64,000 nt of DNA from Sphingomonas bisphenolicum (GTDB lineage Bacteria; Pseudomonadota; Alphaproteobacteria; Sphingomonadales; Sphingomonadaceae): positions 775,501 through 839,500 of the forward strand of contig NZ_AP018817.1 of NCBI RefSeq assembly GCF_024349785.1, read 5' to 3'. The notes below the pieces were generated by a model. That model was not told the DNA's origin, did no database searches, and was given only the letters and a program-made list of their open reading frames with translations. This document shows, piece after piece, positions 7,901-18,273 of this stretch (position 1 is its first letter; every line of letters starts with the position of its first letter). The translations under genes and the position numbers were made by a program.

Positions 7901-10900
7901 TCACTCGGCGGGGTGCGGATGCCCCGGCCGGTCCTTGTCGTCGCCCGCCTTGTAGGTCAGCAGGCCCCGGCCCAGCCGCGGTCCGATCCAGCTTTCGATC
8001 CCGACCGCCAGGCTGAAGGTCGCCGGCACGATCACCAGCGTCAGCACCGTCGACAGCAGCAGGCCGCCGATCACGGTGATGCCCATCGGCGCGCGCCAGG
8101 CACCGTCGCCCGACAAAGCGAGCGCAGTCGGCACCATGCCCGCGACCATCGCCACCGTGGTCATGACGATCGGCTGTGCGCGCTTGTGCCCGGCATCGAC
8201 GATGGCGTCGAACTTGGGCACGCCCTTCTCCATCTCCTCCAGTGCGAAGTCGATGACGAGGATCGAGTTCTTGGCGACGATACCCAGCAGCATCAGCAGG
8301 CCGATCAGCACCGGCATGGAAATGGGTTCTCCGGCGATATGCAGCGCCAGCGCGCCGCCCAGCGGAGCGAGCAGCAACGAGCCCAGGTTGACGAAGGGCG
8401 GCATGATCCGCTTGTACAGCAGCACCAGCACCGCCAGCACCAGCAGAATGCCGGATGCGACCGCGATCATGAAATTGGTCAGCATTTCCGCCTGGAACTT
8501 GCTGTCGCCGGCATTGATCTTCTGGATGCCCTGGATCTTGCCCTCATTGATCGCCTTCATCAGCGGCAGTGCGTTGATCTTTTGCGTCGCCTGGCTGGTG
8601 ACGATGCCCGGCGCCAGATCCGCGCCCACGACGATGCGGCGGATCTGGTTGTAGCGGCGGATCTGCGTCGGCCCTGCGCCGAAATGGATGTCGGCTACGA
8701 CCTTGAGCGGCACCGATCCGCCACTGACGGTCGGCACCGGCATGTTCTGGATCGTCGCGATATCCTTCCGACTATCCTCGGCGATCGACACGCGGATCGG
8801 GATCTGGCGGTCGGACAGCGAGAATTTGGCGCTGTTCTGGTCGATATCGCCGATTGTCGCGATGCGGATGGACTGGCTGAGCGCGGCCGTGGTCACGCCC
8901 AGGCTGGCGGCCAGGTCGAGGCGTGGCGTGATGATGATTTCGGGCCGCTGCATGTCGCCCTGCACGCGCGGCGCGCGCAGTTCTTGGATGCGCGCCATCT
9001 CCGCGACGAGCTGGTTGGCCGTGCGTTCCAGCTTTTCCGGGTCGTCCGACCCGAACATCATGATGATGTCGCGGCCAAAGCCGCCGCCCGACTGCGACTG
9101 GAAATTGACCCGCGCGTCGGCGACGGTCTGGAATTGCGGCGCGATCTTACGCTCCCAGTCGACCGAACTGATCGGGCGCGTCTTCTTGAGCGTCAGGAAG
9201 ATGTCGGCCGTGGTCGGCTCGATATCGGCGAAGGCCGCCTCAACGACGTCGGTATCGGCGGCCAGCATGTCGGCGACCTTGCGGGTGATGGCGGTGGTCT
9301 GCGCCAGCGTGCTGCCCGGCACCGTTTCGATCTTCACCTGGCTGAAATCGGTGTTGGTCGTCGGCTGGAACGTCATCGGCAGCGTGGCGAAGGCGATGAT
9401 CGTGGCGATGAACGCCAGCGCGCCGATGCCCACCGTCCACATCCTGTGATCCAGGAAGATGGCGGTGAAGCGTCGCCAGCCACCCCGCGCGCGATGGGCG
9501 ATCGCCCGGCGCTCGTCGAGCGACCAGCGCAGCACGCTCATATAGCGGTCCATCATCCAGCCTTCGCCATGGCTTTCCTCGCCATGGGCTTTGAGGAAAT
9601 AGGCGGCGATCATCGGCGTGATGAGGCGGGCGACCGCCAGGCTCATCAGCACCGACACGACCACGGTCATCCCGAACTGGATGAAGAACTGGCCCGATAT
9701 GCCGGGCATCAGCGCAACCGGCAGGAATACCGCGACGATCGCCATGGTGGTGGCCAGCACGGCCAGGCCGATCTCGTCCGCCGCGTCGATCGACGCCTGA
9801 TAGGCGGATTTGCCCATGCGCATGTGGCGTACGATATTCTCGATCTCCACGATGGCGTCGTCGACCAGCACGCCCGCGACCAGGCTGAGCGCCAGCAGCG
9901 AAATGCCGTTCAGCGTGAAGCCCATCATCTCCATGAACCAGAAGGTCGGGATCGCCGACAGCGGGATCGCCAGCGCCGAAATCATCGTCGCGCGCCAGTC
10001 GCGCAGGAACAGGAAGACGATGACGACCGCCAGCACCGCGCCCTCGATCATCGCGGCCATGGCCGAATGATATTGTTCCTTGGTATAGCCGACGCTGGTG
10101 TAGAGTTCCTTGAACTGAACTTTGGGATTTTCGACCTTCAGCTTGTCCAGCACCTTCATCGCATTGTCGTAGACGGTGACGTCGGAAGAGCCCTTGGCCT
10201 TTTCCATGCTGAAGCTGGTGACCTGCCGCCCGTTCATCAGCGACAGGTTGCGCTGTTCGGCATACATGTCGCGCACGTCGGCAATGTCGGCCAGCTTGAC
10301 CGTGCGGCCGCCGCTGATCGCGATCTGGGTCGCGCCCAGGTCGCGGGCGTTGCGGGCGTTGCCCAGCACGCGGATCGACTGTTCGGCGCCGGCGATCTCG
10401 GTACGGCCGCCCGCGGCGTTCAGGTTCACCTGCTGCAACTGGGCGTTCACCTGCGCCGCGGTGATACCGAATGCCTGAAGCTTGGCCGGGTCCAGGATGA
10501 CGCGGATTTCGCGGCTGACGCCGCCGCCGCGATTGACCGCCGCCATACCGCTGACCGACAGCAGCCGCTTGGCCACGGTGTTGTCGACATACCAGGACAG
10601 TTCCTCCAGCGTCATGTCGGTGGCCTCGGCGCTGAAATAGGCGATGGGGCCGCCATCGATGTCGATGCGCTGGACCTGCGGTTCCAAAATGCCGTCGGGC
10701 AAGTCGCTGCGGATCTGGTCGACGGCGTTCTTGACGTCGTTGACCGCGCGATCGACCGGGGTGCCGATCTGGAACTGGACATTGGTCAGCGACCGGCCTT
10801 CGGACGCGAAGGAGGTGATTTCGTCGACGCCGCTGATGCCGCGCACCGCCGCCTCGACCCGCTGGGTGACCTGCGTCTCCAGCTCGGTCGGCGCCGCGCC

Positions 10901-11065
10901 CGGCTGTAATACGGTGACGCTGACCATCGGGAAGCTGATGTCGGGGTTGTTGTTGACGTCCATGCGCATGAAGCTGACGATGCCCGCCAGCATCAACGCG
11001 GCGAACAGCACCAGCGGCGTCACCGGGTTGCGGATCGCCCATGCGGAAATGTTACGAAAATTCAT
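7901..11065 (-). CDS. RND (HAE-1 family) multidrug efflux permease
   Basis: A 1,054-residue inner-membrane proton antiporter of the AcrB/MexB class. It has the first transmembrane helix at about 13-30, a large periplasmic porter domain beginning with the [13 protein letters not shown] segment, TM4 with the proton-relay pair [11 protein letters not shown] (near 400), and a second half with the same architecture ending in a cytoplasmic tail. It would pump hydrophobic or amphiphilic compounds through a tripartite complex. The upstream gene on the same strand encodes the periplasmic adaptor; no TolC-type outer-membrane gene is present here. Substrates cannot be deduced. Confidence 0.96.
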   Translation of the reverse strand: MNFRNISAWAIRNPVTPLVLFAALMLAGIVSFMRMDVNNNPDISFPMVSVTVLQPGAAPTELETQVTQRVEAAVRGISGVDEITSFASEGRSLTNVQFQIGTPVDRAVNDVKNAVDQIRSDLPDGILEPQVQRIDIDGGPIAYFSAEATDMTLEELSWYVDNTVAKRLLSVSGMAAVNRGGGVSREIRVILDPAKLQAFGITAAQVNAQLQQVNLNAAGGRTEIAGAEQSIRVLGNARNARDLGATQIAISGGRTVKLADIADVRDMYAEQRNLSLMNGRQVTSFSMEKAKGSSDVTVYDNAMKVLDKLKVENPKVQFKELYTSVGYTKEQYHSAMAAMIEGAVLAVVIVFLFLRDWRATMISALAIPLSAIPTFWFMEMMGFTLNGISLLALSLVAGVLVDDAIVEIENIVRHMRMGKSAYQASIDAADEIGLAVLATTMAIVAVFLPVALMPGISGQFFIQFGMTVVVSVLMSLAVARLITPMIAAYFLKAHGEESHGEGWMMDRYMSVLRWSLDERRAIAHRARGGWRRFTAIFLDHRMWTVGIGALAFIATIIAFATLPMTFQPTTNTDFSQVKIETVPGSTLAQTTAITRKVADMLAADTDVVEAAFADIEPTTADIFLTLKKTRPISSVDWERKIAPQFQTVADARVNFQSQSGGGFGRDIIMMFGSDDPEKLERTANQLVAEMARIQELRAPRVQGDMQRPEIIITPRLDLAASLGVTTAALSQSIRIATIGDIDQNSAKFSLSDRQIPIRVSIAEDSRKDIATIQNMPVPTVSGGSVPLKVVADIHFGAGPTQIRRYNQIRRIVVGADLAPGIVTSQATQKINALPLMKAINEGKIQGIQKINAGDSKFQAEMLTNFMIAVASGILLVLAVLVLLYKRIMPPFVNLGSLLLAPLGGALALHIAGEPISMPVLIGLLMLLGIVAKNSILVIDFALEEMEKGVPKFDAIVDAGHKRAQPIVMTTVAMVAGMVPTALALSGDGAWRAPMGITVIGGLLLSTVLTLVIVPATFSLAVGIESWIGPRLGRGLLTYKAGDDKDRPGHPHPAE

Positions 11066-11212
11066 GACGGGCTTCCTTCACCGGACGCGCTGGCGCGTCC
11101 GTCCAACCTGTGCCGGACGCAGCAGCGCGTCCCTTCGACCTGTTCGGCGCGTCCATGGCGCGCATTCTGCCGTCCGGGGGACGCGCGCGGCCGGCGTCGG
11201 CCGCGCCGTTTC

Positions 11213-12385
11213 CTAGCGGCCTTTCAACAATTCCGGCTTCACCTTCTGCCCCGGCGCCAGGAAAGCGCCGGCGGAGGTGACGATGCTTTCCGTGCCGTCG
11301 ATGCCGCTGGTCACGGCAACGCCGGCGTCGGACACCTGGCCGACGCTCACGCTGCGGCGCTCGACCTGATTCTTGGCGTTGACCACATAGACATAGCTGC
11401 CCTTGGCGTCGCTCTGCACCGCCGATTCGGGCAGCAGGGGGGCGCTGCCCGATCCGCTGGTGATGGTCGCGGAGGCGAAGCCGCCCGGCCGGATCGCCGG
11501 ATTATAGGCGATGGCGATGCGGGCGATACCCTGGCGCATCTGGGGATCGACCACCGGCGATACCTGCCACACGCGTCCGGCGAACTGGTCGCTATGGCCG
11601 ATCGGCGTCACGGTCGCGCTGTTGCCCGGGCGCAGCGTCGCCAGATCACCCTCGGCCACCTGCGCCTGCAACTCCATCTCGCCATCCTTGGCCAAACGGA
11701 AGAGCACGCCGCTGCCCGCCTGGACGATCTGGCCCGGCTCGACCGCGCGGGTCAGGACCAGGCCGGATGCCGGGGCGCGAATGTCCAGCCGCCCGGTGCG
11801 GGCGCGCTGTTCGGCGAGTTGCGCCGCGGCGACGTTCACGCGCGCCACCGCCGCATCGCGGGTCGCGGTGCGCTGATCGATGTCGGCGGCGCTGATGAAG
11901 CCGCGACTGACCAGCGCCTTGGCGCGGTCGAGCTGGGCCTGGGCGAGCTTGGCGTCCGCGCGGGCCACGTCCACCTGCGCGGCGAGCGAGCGCACCTGTT
12001 CCACCTGGACCGACCGTTCGATGATCGCCAGCGGCTGGCCAGCGCGTACCCAGTCGCCCGGTTGCACCAAAACCCGCGTGACCATGCCGCCTTCGCCGAC
12101 AACGCCGACCGGCATGTCGATCCGCGCCGCGAGCGATCCCGTCGCGCTGACGGTGCGCGACACGACCGACTGGCCGGGGCGGATCACGGTCACGACCGGC
12201 ACCTGCGCCGCAGGAGCGGTGGGGGCGGCGGCGGTGTCGCCGCGCATCGATATCCAGGCGGCCGCGGCGACCAGCAGAGCGGCCACGCCGCCGCCGATCA
12301 GCAGCAGGCGTTTGCGCCGCCGGCGCGCCTCATCTTCGTCGATGACGACCATCGAGTCGCCCACCAGCTGGGTTTCGTAATTCAT
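11213..12385 (-). CDS. RND efflux periplasmic adaptor (membrane fusion protein)
   Basis: 390 residues from ATG 12385; a longer frame to 12424 lacks support. A basic cytoplasmic stretch (RRRRKR) and one transmembrane helix (about 27-45) anchor it. These are followed by the HlyD/AcrA-like barrel-sandwich half-motif, an alpha-helical hairpin rich in Ala/Gln/Arg (about 130-190), the second lipoyl half (IRAPASGLVLTRAVEPGQIV) and beta-barrel domains. It links the permease to an outer-membrane channel. It is transcribed first, 147 bp before the permease, in the same operon. Confidence 0.94.
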   Translation of the reverse strand: MNYETQLVGDSMVVIDEDEARRRRKRLLLIGGGVAALLVAAAAWISMRGDTAAAPTAPAAQVPVVTVIRPGQSVVSRTVSATGSLAARIDMPVGVVGEGGMVTRVLVQPGDWVRAGQPLAIIERSVQVEQVRSLAAQVDVARADAKLAQAQLDRAKALVSRGFISAADIDQRTATRDAAVARVNVAAAQLAEQRARTGRLDIRAPASGLVLTRAVEPGQIVQAGSGVLFRLAKDGEMELQAQVAEGDLATLRPGNSATVTPIGHSDQFAGRVWQVSPVVDPQMRQGIARIAIAYNPAIRPGGFASATITSGSGSAPLLPESAVQSDAKGSYVYVVNAKNQVERRSVSVGQVSDAGVAVTSGIDGTESIVTSAGAFLAPGQKVKPELLKGR

Positions 12386-12627
12386 GCCGCTTCTCGTCTC
12401 TCCGGCGCATCGCCATTTCGGCAACTGTGTTATATGAATATAGCACCGCTCTCAACCCCCAATATCATGGTTCAAAGGCGGACGGCAAAGCGATTATGCG
12501 CGATGGAAAGGGCCGGAATGGCGATATGTCGTTGTCATCCCTCCCCTTGGACCACATTGACTTGCCAAAGGCTCAGGATTGTGGCGCAATGATCGCCCGC
12601 GCGGCATCCGCCGCCGAGGAGCGCGCC

Positions 12628-12876
12628 ATGGACTTGCTGGGATGGATCGTGGTCGGCCTGCTTGCGGGCGCTATCGCGCGGCTGATAATGCCCGGCCGTG
12701 ATCCGGGCGGCTGCGTCGTCACCATATTGCTGGGCATTGCCGGGGCGTTGTTGGCCGGGTTCGTCGGTCGGCTCGCCGGCTTTTATGCGACCGGCGAGCG
12801 CGCTGGCTTCGTCGCCGCCATCGTCGGCGCGATCGCGGTGCTGGCGCTCTACCGGTTTTTCGCGGCGCGCCGCTGA
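12628..12876 (+). CDS. GlsB/YeaQ/YmgE family stress-response membrane protein
   Basis: 82 residues from ATG 12628, with GAGGAG well placed upstream. Three hydrophobic helices with the family's Gly-rich pattern: WIVVGLLAGAIARLIMPG, then a GCVVTILLGIAGALLAGFVG segment, then a C-terminal helix. These small inner-membrane proteins are often stress induced; the molecular role is unknown. It is convergent with a second member of the same family, across a shared terminator. Confidence 0.88.
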   Translation: MDLLGWIVVGLLAGAIARLIMPGRDPGGCVVTILLGIAGALLAGFVGRLAGFYATGERAGFVAAIVGAIAVLALYRFFAARR

Positions 12877-12884
12877 GTGGACGC

Positions 12885-12917
12885 AAAAAAAGGGCCGCGC
12901 CGTGGCGCGACCCTTTT
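12885..12917. terminator. Bidirectional terminator between the two GlsB-type genes
   Basis: A seven-A tract, GGG-CC-GCGC stem pairing with GCGC-GA-CCC (one mismatch), and a T-tract form a symmetric hairpin between two convergent genes. Confidence 0.8.
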
Positions 12918-12936
12918 GGTTGAGTGGGATTTGCGT

Positions 12937-13191
12937 TTAACGCATCGACCCGCGGCGAACCAGATTGACGATTGCCAGCAGGATGATCGCGCCGACCAGC
13001 GACACCAGGAAGCTGTACAGCGTCAGCCCTTGGTTGATCGATCCGCCGCTGAAGATCAGGCCGCCGATGAAGGCGCCGACGATGCCGACCACGATGTTAA
13101 GCAGGATGCCCTGCTGTGCGTCGGTGCGCATGACCATGCTGGCGAGCCAGCCGATGATGCCGCCGACGATAAGCCACAAGATGATGCCCAT
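12937..13191 (-). CDS. GlsB/YeaQ/YmgE family stress-response membrane protein
   Basis: 84 residues from ATG 13191, preceded by AAGGAG six bases upstream; the longer frame reaching 13392 runs through a hairpin and is not coding. Three hydrophobic segments include MGIILWLIVGGIIGWLASM and a Gly-rich middle helix (GIVGAFIGGLIF), as in transglycosylase-associated (YeaQ-like) proteins. A GGAAC-N16-CGTT promoter lies about 46-70 bp upstream, so general-stress control by an EcfG-type sigma factor is likely. Molecular function is unknown. Confidence 0.9.
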   Translation of the reverse strand: MGIILWLIVGGIIGWLASMVMRTDAQQGILLNIVVGIVGAFIGGLIFSGGSINQGLTLYSFLVSLVGAIILLAIVNLVRRGSMR

Positions 13192-13236
13192 ATTACTCTC
13201 CTTGACCACGCCCCCAGCGGGTTGGGTGCTGCATTC

Positions 13237-13261
13237 AACGGAGGAGAGAGCGTCCCGTTCC
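13237..13261 (-). promoter_or_regulatory. Putative EcfG (general stress sigma) promoter for the GlsB-type gene
   Basis: On the minus strand GGAAC (-35, 13261-13257) is followed after exactly 16 bases by CGTT (-10, 13240-13237). This equals the EcfG consensus known from sphingomonads and other alphaproteobacteria. It is positioned upstream of the start at 13191. Confidence 0.6.
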
Positions 13262-13345
13262 ATGTGTGTAAAAATGATTCCGGACTGGAAACCATCTTGG
13301 CTTTGCGCCGTTTGAACGCCCCCGGCGGTCGATTTCCCGCTCGCA

Positions 13346-13389
13346 GAGCCAAAGGGCCGCCGGATTTGCATCCGGCGGCCCTTTGGCTC
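13346..13389 (-). terminator. Perfect 20-bp hairpin, probable sciP terminator
   Basis: Arms 13346-13365 and 13370-13389 are exact inverted copies around a 4-nt loop, with an inner GC-rich stem and CCCTTT near the outer end. It lies 24 bp downstream of sciP and would act as its terminator; a poly-U run outside the stem is missing. Confidence 0.7.
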
Positions 13390-13412
13390 CATCCTGACGG
13401 CGTGATCGCCGG

Positions 13413-13712
13413 TCAGTATTTCTGCTGGCGCTCGTAGAGCGACTTATAATATTGGATGCGGGTGACGCGCAGGCCATGCATGCCCGACCGGTCGACCGCC
13501 CGCTGCCAGCCGGCAAATTCCTCCAGCGTCAGATTGTAGCGCGAACACGCTTCGTCCACGCTCAGCAGGCCTCCATTCACCGCTGCGACGACTTCCGCCT
13601 TGCGCCGCACCACCCAGCGTGTGGTGTCGGCCGGCGGCAGGCTGTCCAGGGTCAGGGGTTCCCCAAGTGGCCCGACGACCTGAGCCGGCTTGATTTTCTG
13701 GTTCTCGATCAT
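13413..13712 (-). CDS. sciP: SciP-type CtrA inhibitor (DUF1153)
   Basis: 99 residues from ATG 13712, with GAGGG just upstream. The sequence is the conserved DUF1153 protein: MIENQKIKPAQVVGPLGE at the N-terminus and a helix-turn-helix with TRWVVRRKAEVVAAVNGG, then ACSRYNLTLEEFAGWQ and VDRSGMHGLRVTRIQ. In Caulobacter SciP binds DNA and the cell-cycle regulator CtrA and blocks CtrA-dependent transcription in G1. Identification is by sequence; a cell-cycle role here is inferred from the family. Its presence supports an alphaproteobacterial host. It is a single-gene unit. Confidence 0.93.
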   Translation of the reverse strand: MIENQKIKPAQVVGPLGEPLTLDSLPPADTTRWVVRRKAEVVAAVNGGLLSVDEACSRYNLTLEEFAGWQRAVDRSGMHGLRVTRIQYYKSLYERQQKY

Positions 13713-13818
13713 TCTTACCCTCAAAGTGCGGCACTGGCGTTACCGAATTCAACAGTGAAACCCTTATCTGCTTCAGCCCTGAAGAACGGCTAAAGCGCCA
13801 CGGTAAACACTGCCTTCA

Positions 13819-14115
13819 TCATTCCTGCCCCCTGGCTAAACGGCTCGCGATCAACGGGTTGAAACTTCCCGCGAGACGCACGGCTTCGATCTTGCCGCCG
13901 GAACGTGGCGCGAAAATGCCCGCCAGTTCCTGGATCCAGTCGTCGCTTCCGCCCTGCCCCCGCAGGACGCCCGCCACCGCCTGCGCGGTCGGACTGGCCG
14001 CCTGCGCCGCCGCCGTAGCGGCCCGCAGAAACGGCCAGGCCGGCACGCGCGGCCGGCTGAGGGGTCTGGGAGTGCCGGGCTTCAGCCCGCCACCCCGAAG
14101 GAAACTCAGATCCAT
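13819..14115 (-). CDS. Hypothetical small protein
   Basis: A 98-residue open frame between sciP and mnmA, starting at ATG 14115 with AGGGGG very close upstream. The composition (Ala, Pro, Arg rich at the start; IQELAGIFAPRSGGKIEAVRLAG in the middle) looks more protein-like than the competing frames. No domain is recognised, and no signal peptide is evident. It may be a genuine lineage-specific gene or a chance frame in GC-rich DNA. Confidence 0.4.
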   Translation of the reverse strand: MDLSFLRGGGLKPGTPRPLSRPRVPAWPFLRAATAAAQAASPTAQAVAGVLRGQGGSDDWIQELAGIFAPRSGGKIEAVRLAGSFNPLIASRLARGQE

Positions 14116-14278
14116 GCCCCCTGTGTAGGGGGTAATGAATAAGGGTCGGTAAACTCGAAGACGCTTTCGTGACTCGTCCGGCCCCCGTTTCGCGTCGATC
14201 CGTCCCGATTATGGGCAAAGCGGCGCTACCTTTTGTTAACTTTTGCGCCGCGGCCGTCGCTGCATTATAGGGCCGCCC

Positions 14279-15400
14279 ATGCAGCCTCAGTTTCAGCTCC
14301 CCCAATTCCAGCTTTCTGGCCCGCTCGCCGAGCGGCGCATCGTCGTCGCCATGTCGGGCGGCGTGGACAGCAGCGTCGTCGCCGCGCTCGCCGCCAAGAC
14401 CGGCGCCGAAGTGATCGGCGTCACGCTCCAGCTTTACGACCATGGCGCGGCGGTCGGCCGCACCGGGAGCTGCTGCGCCGGGCAGGATATCCGCGACGCC
14501 CGCGCGGTCGCCGACCGGATCGGCATCGCGCACTATGTCTTTGATTATGAAACGGCCTTTCGCGATTCGGTGATAGCCGACTTCGCCGATGAATATATGG
14601 CCGGGCGCACGCCCATCCCCTGCGTGAAGTGCAATATGGGGGTGAAGTTCACCGACCTGTTCCAGATCGCGCGCGACCTGGGCGCCGACTGCCTGGCTAC
14701 CGGCCATTATGTACAGCGGGTCGAGGGCGTGGCTGGCGCGGAACTGCACCGCGCCGCCGATCCCGCCCGTGACCAGAGCTATTTCCTGTTCGCCACGACT
14801 CAGGCGCAGCTCGACTATCTGCGTTTCCCGCTAGGCGGATTGCCCAAGCCGATGGTGCGCGAGATTGCCGCCGAATTGGGTCTTTCGGTGGCGCTCAAGC
14901 CCGACAGCCAGGACATCTGCTTCGTGCCGGACGGCGACTATGCCAAGATCGTGCGCAAGCTGCGCCCCGATGCGGACGAGGGCGGCGACATCGTCCATAT
15001 CGACGGTCGCGTGCTCGGCCGGCACAAGGGGATGATCCATTTCACCGTCGGCCAGCGCAAGGGGCTGGACATTGGCGGCCAGCCCGACCCGCTCTATGTC
15101 GTGCGTCTGGATGCGGCGGCCAAGCGGGTGATCGTGGGGCCGCGGGCGGCGCTGGCGGTATCGGGCGCGGCGTTGAGCGACATCAACTGGCTGGGCGGCG
15201 ACTTCACCGGCCCGCTGACTGCCAAGGTGCGGTCGATGGCGAAACCCGTCCCCGCGCGGCTGGATGGCGACCGCCTGCTGTTCGACGCCCCCGAATATGG
15301 CGTCGCGCCGGGGCAGGCGGCGGTGTTGTATGCGGGCGAACGCATATTGGGCGGCGGCTGGATCGCCAGCACCCAGGCGGCTATGGCGGAAGCGGCCTGA
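14279..15400 (+). CDS. mnmA: tRNA-specific 2-thiouridylase
   Basis: Installs the 2-thio group on U34 of tRNAs for Lys, Glu and Gln, using ATP and a persulfide relay; cytoplasmic. From ATG 14279 the protein has 373 residues. It contains the PP-loop ATP-binding motif SGGVDSS (26-32), catalytic Cys115 in TPIPCVKCN and the second catalytic Cys214 in [11 protein letters not shown], followed by the [10 protein letters not shown] and C-terminal beta-barrel segments. An in-frame earlier Met (14243) extends into the spacer and is less likely. Expressed away from sciP. Confidence 0.96.
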   Translation: MQPQFQLPQFQLSGPLAERRIVVAMSGGVDSSVVAALAAKTGAEVIGVTLQLYDHGAAVGRTGSCCAGQDIRDARAVADRIGIAHYVFDYETAFRDSVIADFADEYMAGRTPIPCVKCNMGVKFTDLFQIARDLGADCLATGHYVQRVEGVAGAELHRAADPARDQSYFLFATTQAQLDYLRFPLGGLPKPMVREIAAELGLSVALKPDSQDICFVPDGDYAKIVRKLRPDADEGGDIVHIDGRVLGRHKGMIHFTVGQRKGLDIGGQPDPLYVVRLDAAAKRVIVGPRAALAVSGAALSDINWLGGDFTGPLTAKVRSMAKPVPARLDGDRLLFDAPEYGVAPGQAAVLYAGERILGGGWIASTQAAMAEAA

Positions 15401-15417
15401 CTTTCGAAGGCAGATAT

Positions 15418-15741
15418 ATGAGCGCTCCGAAAACCCGCATCATGTATATCGAGGATAATAGCGGCAGCCTGAATGGATCGGCGCGGATAGGTCGCGTCAC
15501 ACTGTCGAAGTCCGGGCAATCGCTGCATTATGATGGACACACCTTCCAGCGGCTGGGCGGACGTGGCGTCAAAGCCAATTATTTCGACGTCGAGACCGGA
15601 AGCCATTTCTGGATATCCGGTCCCAGGAAAGACGGTCGCGACCGCCTTTACGAGAACAGCGCAAAGCCTGTCGCCATCGACCCTGATGTCATGGATGAAT
15701 ATTGGCGTGATATCAGGGGTGCGCAGCTTCCGCTTGTCTGA
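15418..15741 (+). CDS. Conserved hypothetical protein
   Basis: 107 residues, 17 bp after mnmA. The sequence MYIEDNSGSLNGSARIG, FQRLGGRGVKANYFDVETG and FWISGPRKDGRDRLYE belongs to a widespread small-protein family in bacteria that databases sometimes mislabel as a DXP synthase. It is far too short for that enzyme and has no thiamine-diphosphate motif. Mostly beta-strand in character, cytoplasmic, function unknown. Codon use is like the neighbours but less GC-rich, so it may be a later arrival. Confidence 0.85.
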   Translation: MSAPKTRIMYIEDNSGSLNGSARIGRVTLSKSGQSLHYDGHTFQRLGGRGVKANYFDVETGSHFWISGPRKDGRDRLYENSAKPVAIDPDVMDEYWRDIRGAQLPLV

Positions 15742-15816
15742 AGCCTCCTTAGGCAACTGCGGCATGCTCCCCCAAACCTTGCCCTTTCGCGCCCCCGCGC
15801 GTAAGGCCCGCGCGTC

Positions 15817-16479
15817 ATGACTCGCCCGCTCACCTTCGCCATCCCCAAGGGCCGCATCCTCGATGAAGCGCTGCCCCTGCTCGCCAAAGCCGGTATCGAA
15901 CCGGAGGCGGAGTTTCACGACAAGAAGAGCCGCGCGCTGCGCTTCGCCACCAACCGGCCCGACGTGTCGATCATCCGCGTGCGCGCGTTCGACGTCGCCA
16001 CCTTCGTCGCCCATGGTGCCGCGCAGATCGGCATCGTCGGTTCCGACGTGGTGGAGGAGTTCAACTATTCCGAACTCTACGCGCCGGTCGACCTCGACAT
16101 CGGCCATTGCCGCCTGTCGGTGGCCGAACCGGTCGACGCCGCCGACGAGGATCAGGCCGCGATGAGCCATGTCCGCGTCGCCACAAAATATCCGCACCTC
16201 ACCCGCCGCTATTATGAAGCGCGCGGCCTCCAGGCCGAATGCGTGAAATTGAATGGCGCAATGGAACTCGCCCCTTCGCTTGGCCTGTCGCGCCGCATCG
16301 TCGATCTCGTCTCGTCGGGCGCGACGCTGAAAGCCAATGGCTTGGTCGAAACCGACATCATCATGCAGATCAGCGCCCGCCTGATCGTCAACCGCGCCGC
16401 CTACAAGATGCGCTCGGCGGAACTCTCGCCGCTGGTCGAGGCGTTTCGCGCCGCCGTGGGGGTGAAAGATGCCGCTTAG
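15817..16479 (+). CDS. hisG: ATP phosphoribosyltransferase, short form
   Basis: First step of histidine synthesis: ATP + PRPP to phosphoribosyl-ATP. The 220-residue length marks the short HisG form, which lacks the C-terminal regulatory domain and needs HisZ, not present in this window. Visible motifs are the N-terminal [26 protein letters not shown] and the C-terminal [23 protein letters not shown]. It overlaps hisD by 11 bp and heads the operon hisG-hisD-nusB-thiL. Confidence 0.96.
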   Translation: MTRPLTFAIPKGRILDEALPLLAKAGIEPEAEFHDKKSRALRFATNRPDVSIIRVRAFDVATFVAHGAAQIGIVGSDVVEEFNYSELYAPVDLDIGHCRLSVAEPVDAADEDQAAMSHVRVATKYPHLTRRYYEARGLQAECVKLNGAMELAPSLGLSRRIVDLVSSGATLKANGLVETDIIMQISARLIVNRAAYKMRSAELSPLVEAFRAAVGVKDAA

Positions 16480-17764
16480 GCTCGACAGTCGCGACGCCGG
16501 TTTCGCCGCCGCCTTCGCCGCCTTGGTCGATGACCGCCGTGAAGCGGACGAGGATGTCTCGCGGGATGTCACCGCGATCCTGAAAGCCGTGCGCGCCGGA
16601 GGCGACGCCGCGCTCGCCGACTATACCCAGCGGTTCGACCGGCATGACCTGGATGTCAGCGGCTGGGCCGTTACCCCTGCGGAAACCCGCGCCGCACTCG
16701 ACGCCCTCTCCACGGAACTCCGGGACGCGCTGGAACTCGCCGCCGCGCGCATCACCACCTATCACGAAAAGCAGCGCCCGCAGGACAGCGACGGCGTGGA
16801 CAGCGCGGGCGTGCGCCTCGGCGCGCGCTGGAGCGCGGTCGATGCCGCCGGCCTCTATGTGCCGGGCGGCCGCGCCGCCTATCCCAGCTCGCTGCTGATG
16901 AACGTGATCCCCGCCAAGGTTGCGGGCGTCCGCCGCATCGCCATGGTGACGCCGACGCCGGGTGGCGCAATCAACCCGCTCGTCCTGGCCGCCGCGCAGA
17001 TCGCCGGGATCGAGGAAATCTGGCGGGTCGGCGGCGCGCAGGCCGTCGCCGCGCTCGCCTATGGCACCGATCGGATCAAGCCGGTGGACGTCATCACTGG
17101 CCCCGGCAACGCCTGGGTCGCCGAAGCCAAGCGCCAGCTTTACGGCGTGGTCGGCATCGACATGGTCGCCGGCCCGTCCGAGATCGTCGTCGTCGCGGAC
17201 GGCAAGAACGACCCGGAATGGACCGCCGCCGACCTGCTCAGCCAGTCGGAACATGACCCGACCAGCCAGTCGATCCTCTTCACCGACGACGCGGCCTTCG
17301 CCGATGCCGTCGCGCAAGCGGTCGATCGCCAGATCCCGGCGCTCTCCACCAGCGCCGTCGCCCGCACCAGCTGGAACGCCAATGGCGCGATCATCCTGGT
17401 CTGCGACTTGGACGAGGCCATGCCGCTGGTCGACCGGCTCGCGCCTGAACATCTGGAACTCGCGGTGGACGATCCCGATCGCTATTTCGCGCAGGTCCGC
17501 CATGCCGGATCGGTTTTCCTCGGCCGCATGACGCCCGAAGCGGTGGGCGATTATGTCGCCGGGCCGAACCATGTGTTGCCCACCGGCCGTCGCGCCCGTT
17601 TCTCATCGGGCCTGTCGGTGCTCGATTTCATGAAGCGCACCAGTTTTCTCAGCCTGGACGCCGCCGCAGTTCGTGCGATCGGCCCCGCCGCCGTCGCGCT
17701 GGCGCAGGCGGAAGGGCTGCCCGCGCATGCCGCTTCTGTGGCGCTGCGCCTCAAACATCATTAG
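16469..17764 (+). CDS. hisD: Histidinol dehydrogenase
   Basis: Zinc enzyme that oxidises L-histidinol to L-histidine in two NAD-dependent steps, the end of the pathway. The 431-residue protein has the expected length and the markers [48 protein letters not shown], the zinc-ligand region LLSQSEHDP, and APEHLELAV. Start ATG lies inside the end of hisG (11-bp overlap), implying translational coupling. nusB follows 9 bp later. Confidence 0.97.
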   Translation: MPLRLDSRDAGFAAAFAALVDDRREADEDVSRDVTAILKAVRAGGDAALADYTQRFDRHDLDVSGWAVTPAETRAALDALSTELRDALELAAARITTYHEKQRPQDSDGVDSAGVRLGARWSAVDAAGLYVPGGRAAYPSSLLMNVIPAKVAGVRRIAMVTPTPGGAINPLVLAAAQIAGIEEIWRVGGAQAVAALAYGTDRIKPVDVITGPGNAWVAEAKRQLYGVVGIDMVAGPSEIVVVADGKNDPEWTAADLLSQSEHDPTSQSILFTDDAAFADAVAQAVDRQIPALSTSAVARTSWNANGAIILVCDLDEAMPLVDRLAPEHLELAVDDPDRYFAQVRHAGSVFLGRMTPEAVGDYVAGPNHVLPTGRRARFSSGLSVLDFMKRTSFLSLDAAAVRAIGPAAVALAQAEGLPAHAASVALRLKHH

Positions 17765-17773
17765 GAATATCCC

Positions 17774-18220
17774 ATGAACGACCGCTCCAAATCCCGCTCC
17801 GCCGCGCGCCTTGCCGCGGTCCAGGCGCTCTACCAGCTCGAAATGGAGGGCACGCCCGTCCATGTGCTGCTGCATGAATTCCACCAGCATCGGCTGGGCG
17901 CGACGATCGAGGACGTCACCTACGCCCCGGCGGAGGAGCCGTTCTTCGACGATGTCGTGACCGGCGTGGACAAGCGCCGCGATGAGATCGACGCGCTGAT
18001 CGCCGCCCGCCTGTCGAGCGGCTGGAGCCTTGACCGGCTCGACAAGCCGATGCGCCAGATCTTGCGCGCGGGCACCTATGAGCTGCTCGCGCGGCAGGAT
18101 GTCGGCACCGGCACCGTCATCAGCGAATATGTCGACGTCGCCCACGCCTTTTACGACAAGCGCGAATCCGGCTTCGTCAACGGCCTGCTCGACGGCGTGT
18201 CGAAGGACGTGCGGAAATAA
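17774..18220 (+). CDS. nusB: Transcription antitermination factor NusB
   Basis: RNA-binding factor that works with NusE (S10) at boxA during rRNA transcription. The 148-residue protein has the NusB fold markers SRSAARLAAVQALYQLEM at the N-terminus, then LIAARLSSGWSLDRLDKPMRQILRAGTYEL and the C-terminal VISEYVDVAHAFYDKRESGFVNGLLD. Start ATG 17774 has AGGAA upstream. In many bacteria nusB follows ribH; here it is with histidine genes and thiL, about 17 kb from the riboflavin operon. Confidence 0.97.
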   Translation: MNDRSKSRSAARLAAVQALYQLEMEGTPVHVLLHEFHQHRLGATIEDVTYAPAEEPFFDDVVTGVDKRRDEIDALIAARLSSGWSLDRLDKPMRQILRAGTYELLARQDVGTGTVISEYVDVAHAFYDKRESGFVNGLLDGVSKDVRK

Positions 18221-18229
18221 GCGTGGCAG

Positions 18230-18249
18230 GCTCCTGCGTAGGCAGGAGC
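18230..18249. other. Short hairpin between nusB and thiL
   Basis: GCTCCTGC (18230-18237) and GCAGGAGC (18242-18249) form a perfect 8-bp stem with a 4-nt loop in the 53-bp nusB-thiL spacer. There is no T-tract, so it is more likely an RNA processing or stability element than a terminator. Confidence 0.4.
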
Positions 18250-18273
18250 AGGCTGATCGGCTAGGCATCGGCC

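Noticed and set aside
7802-10909. Very long plus-strand open frame of 1,035 codons
   Set aside because: It is the antisense shadow of the RND permease gene; its translation is His/Arg/Asp-rich and low complexity, with no domain.
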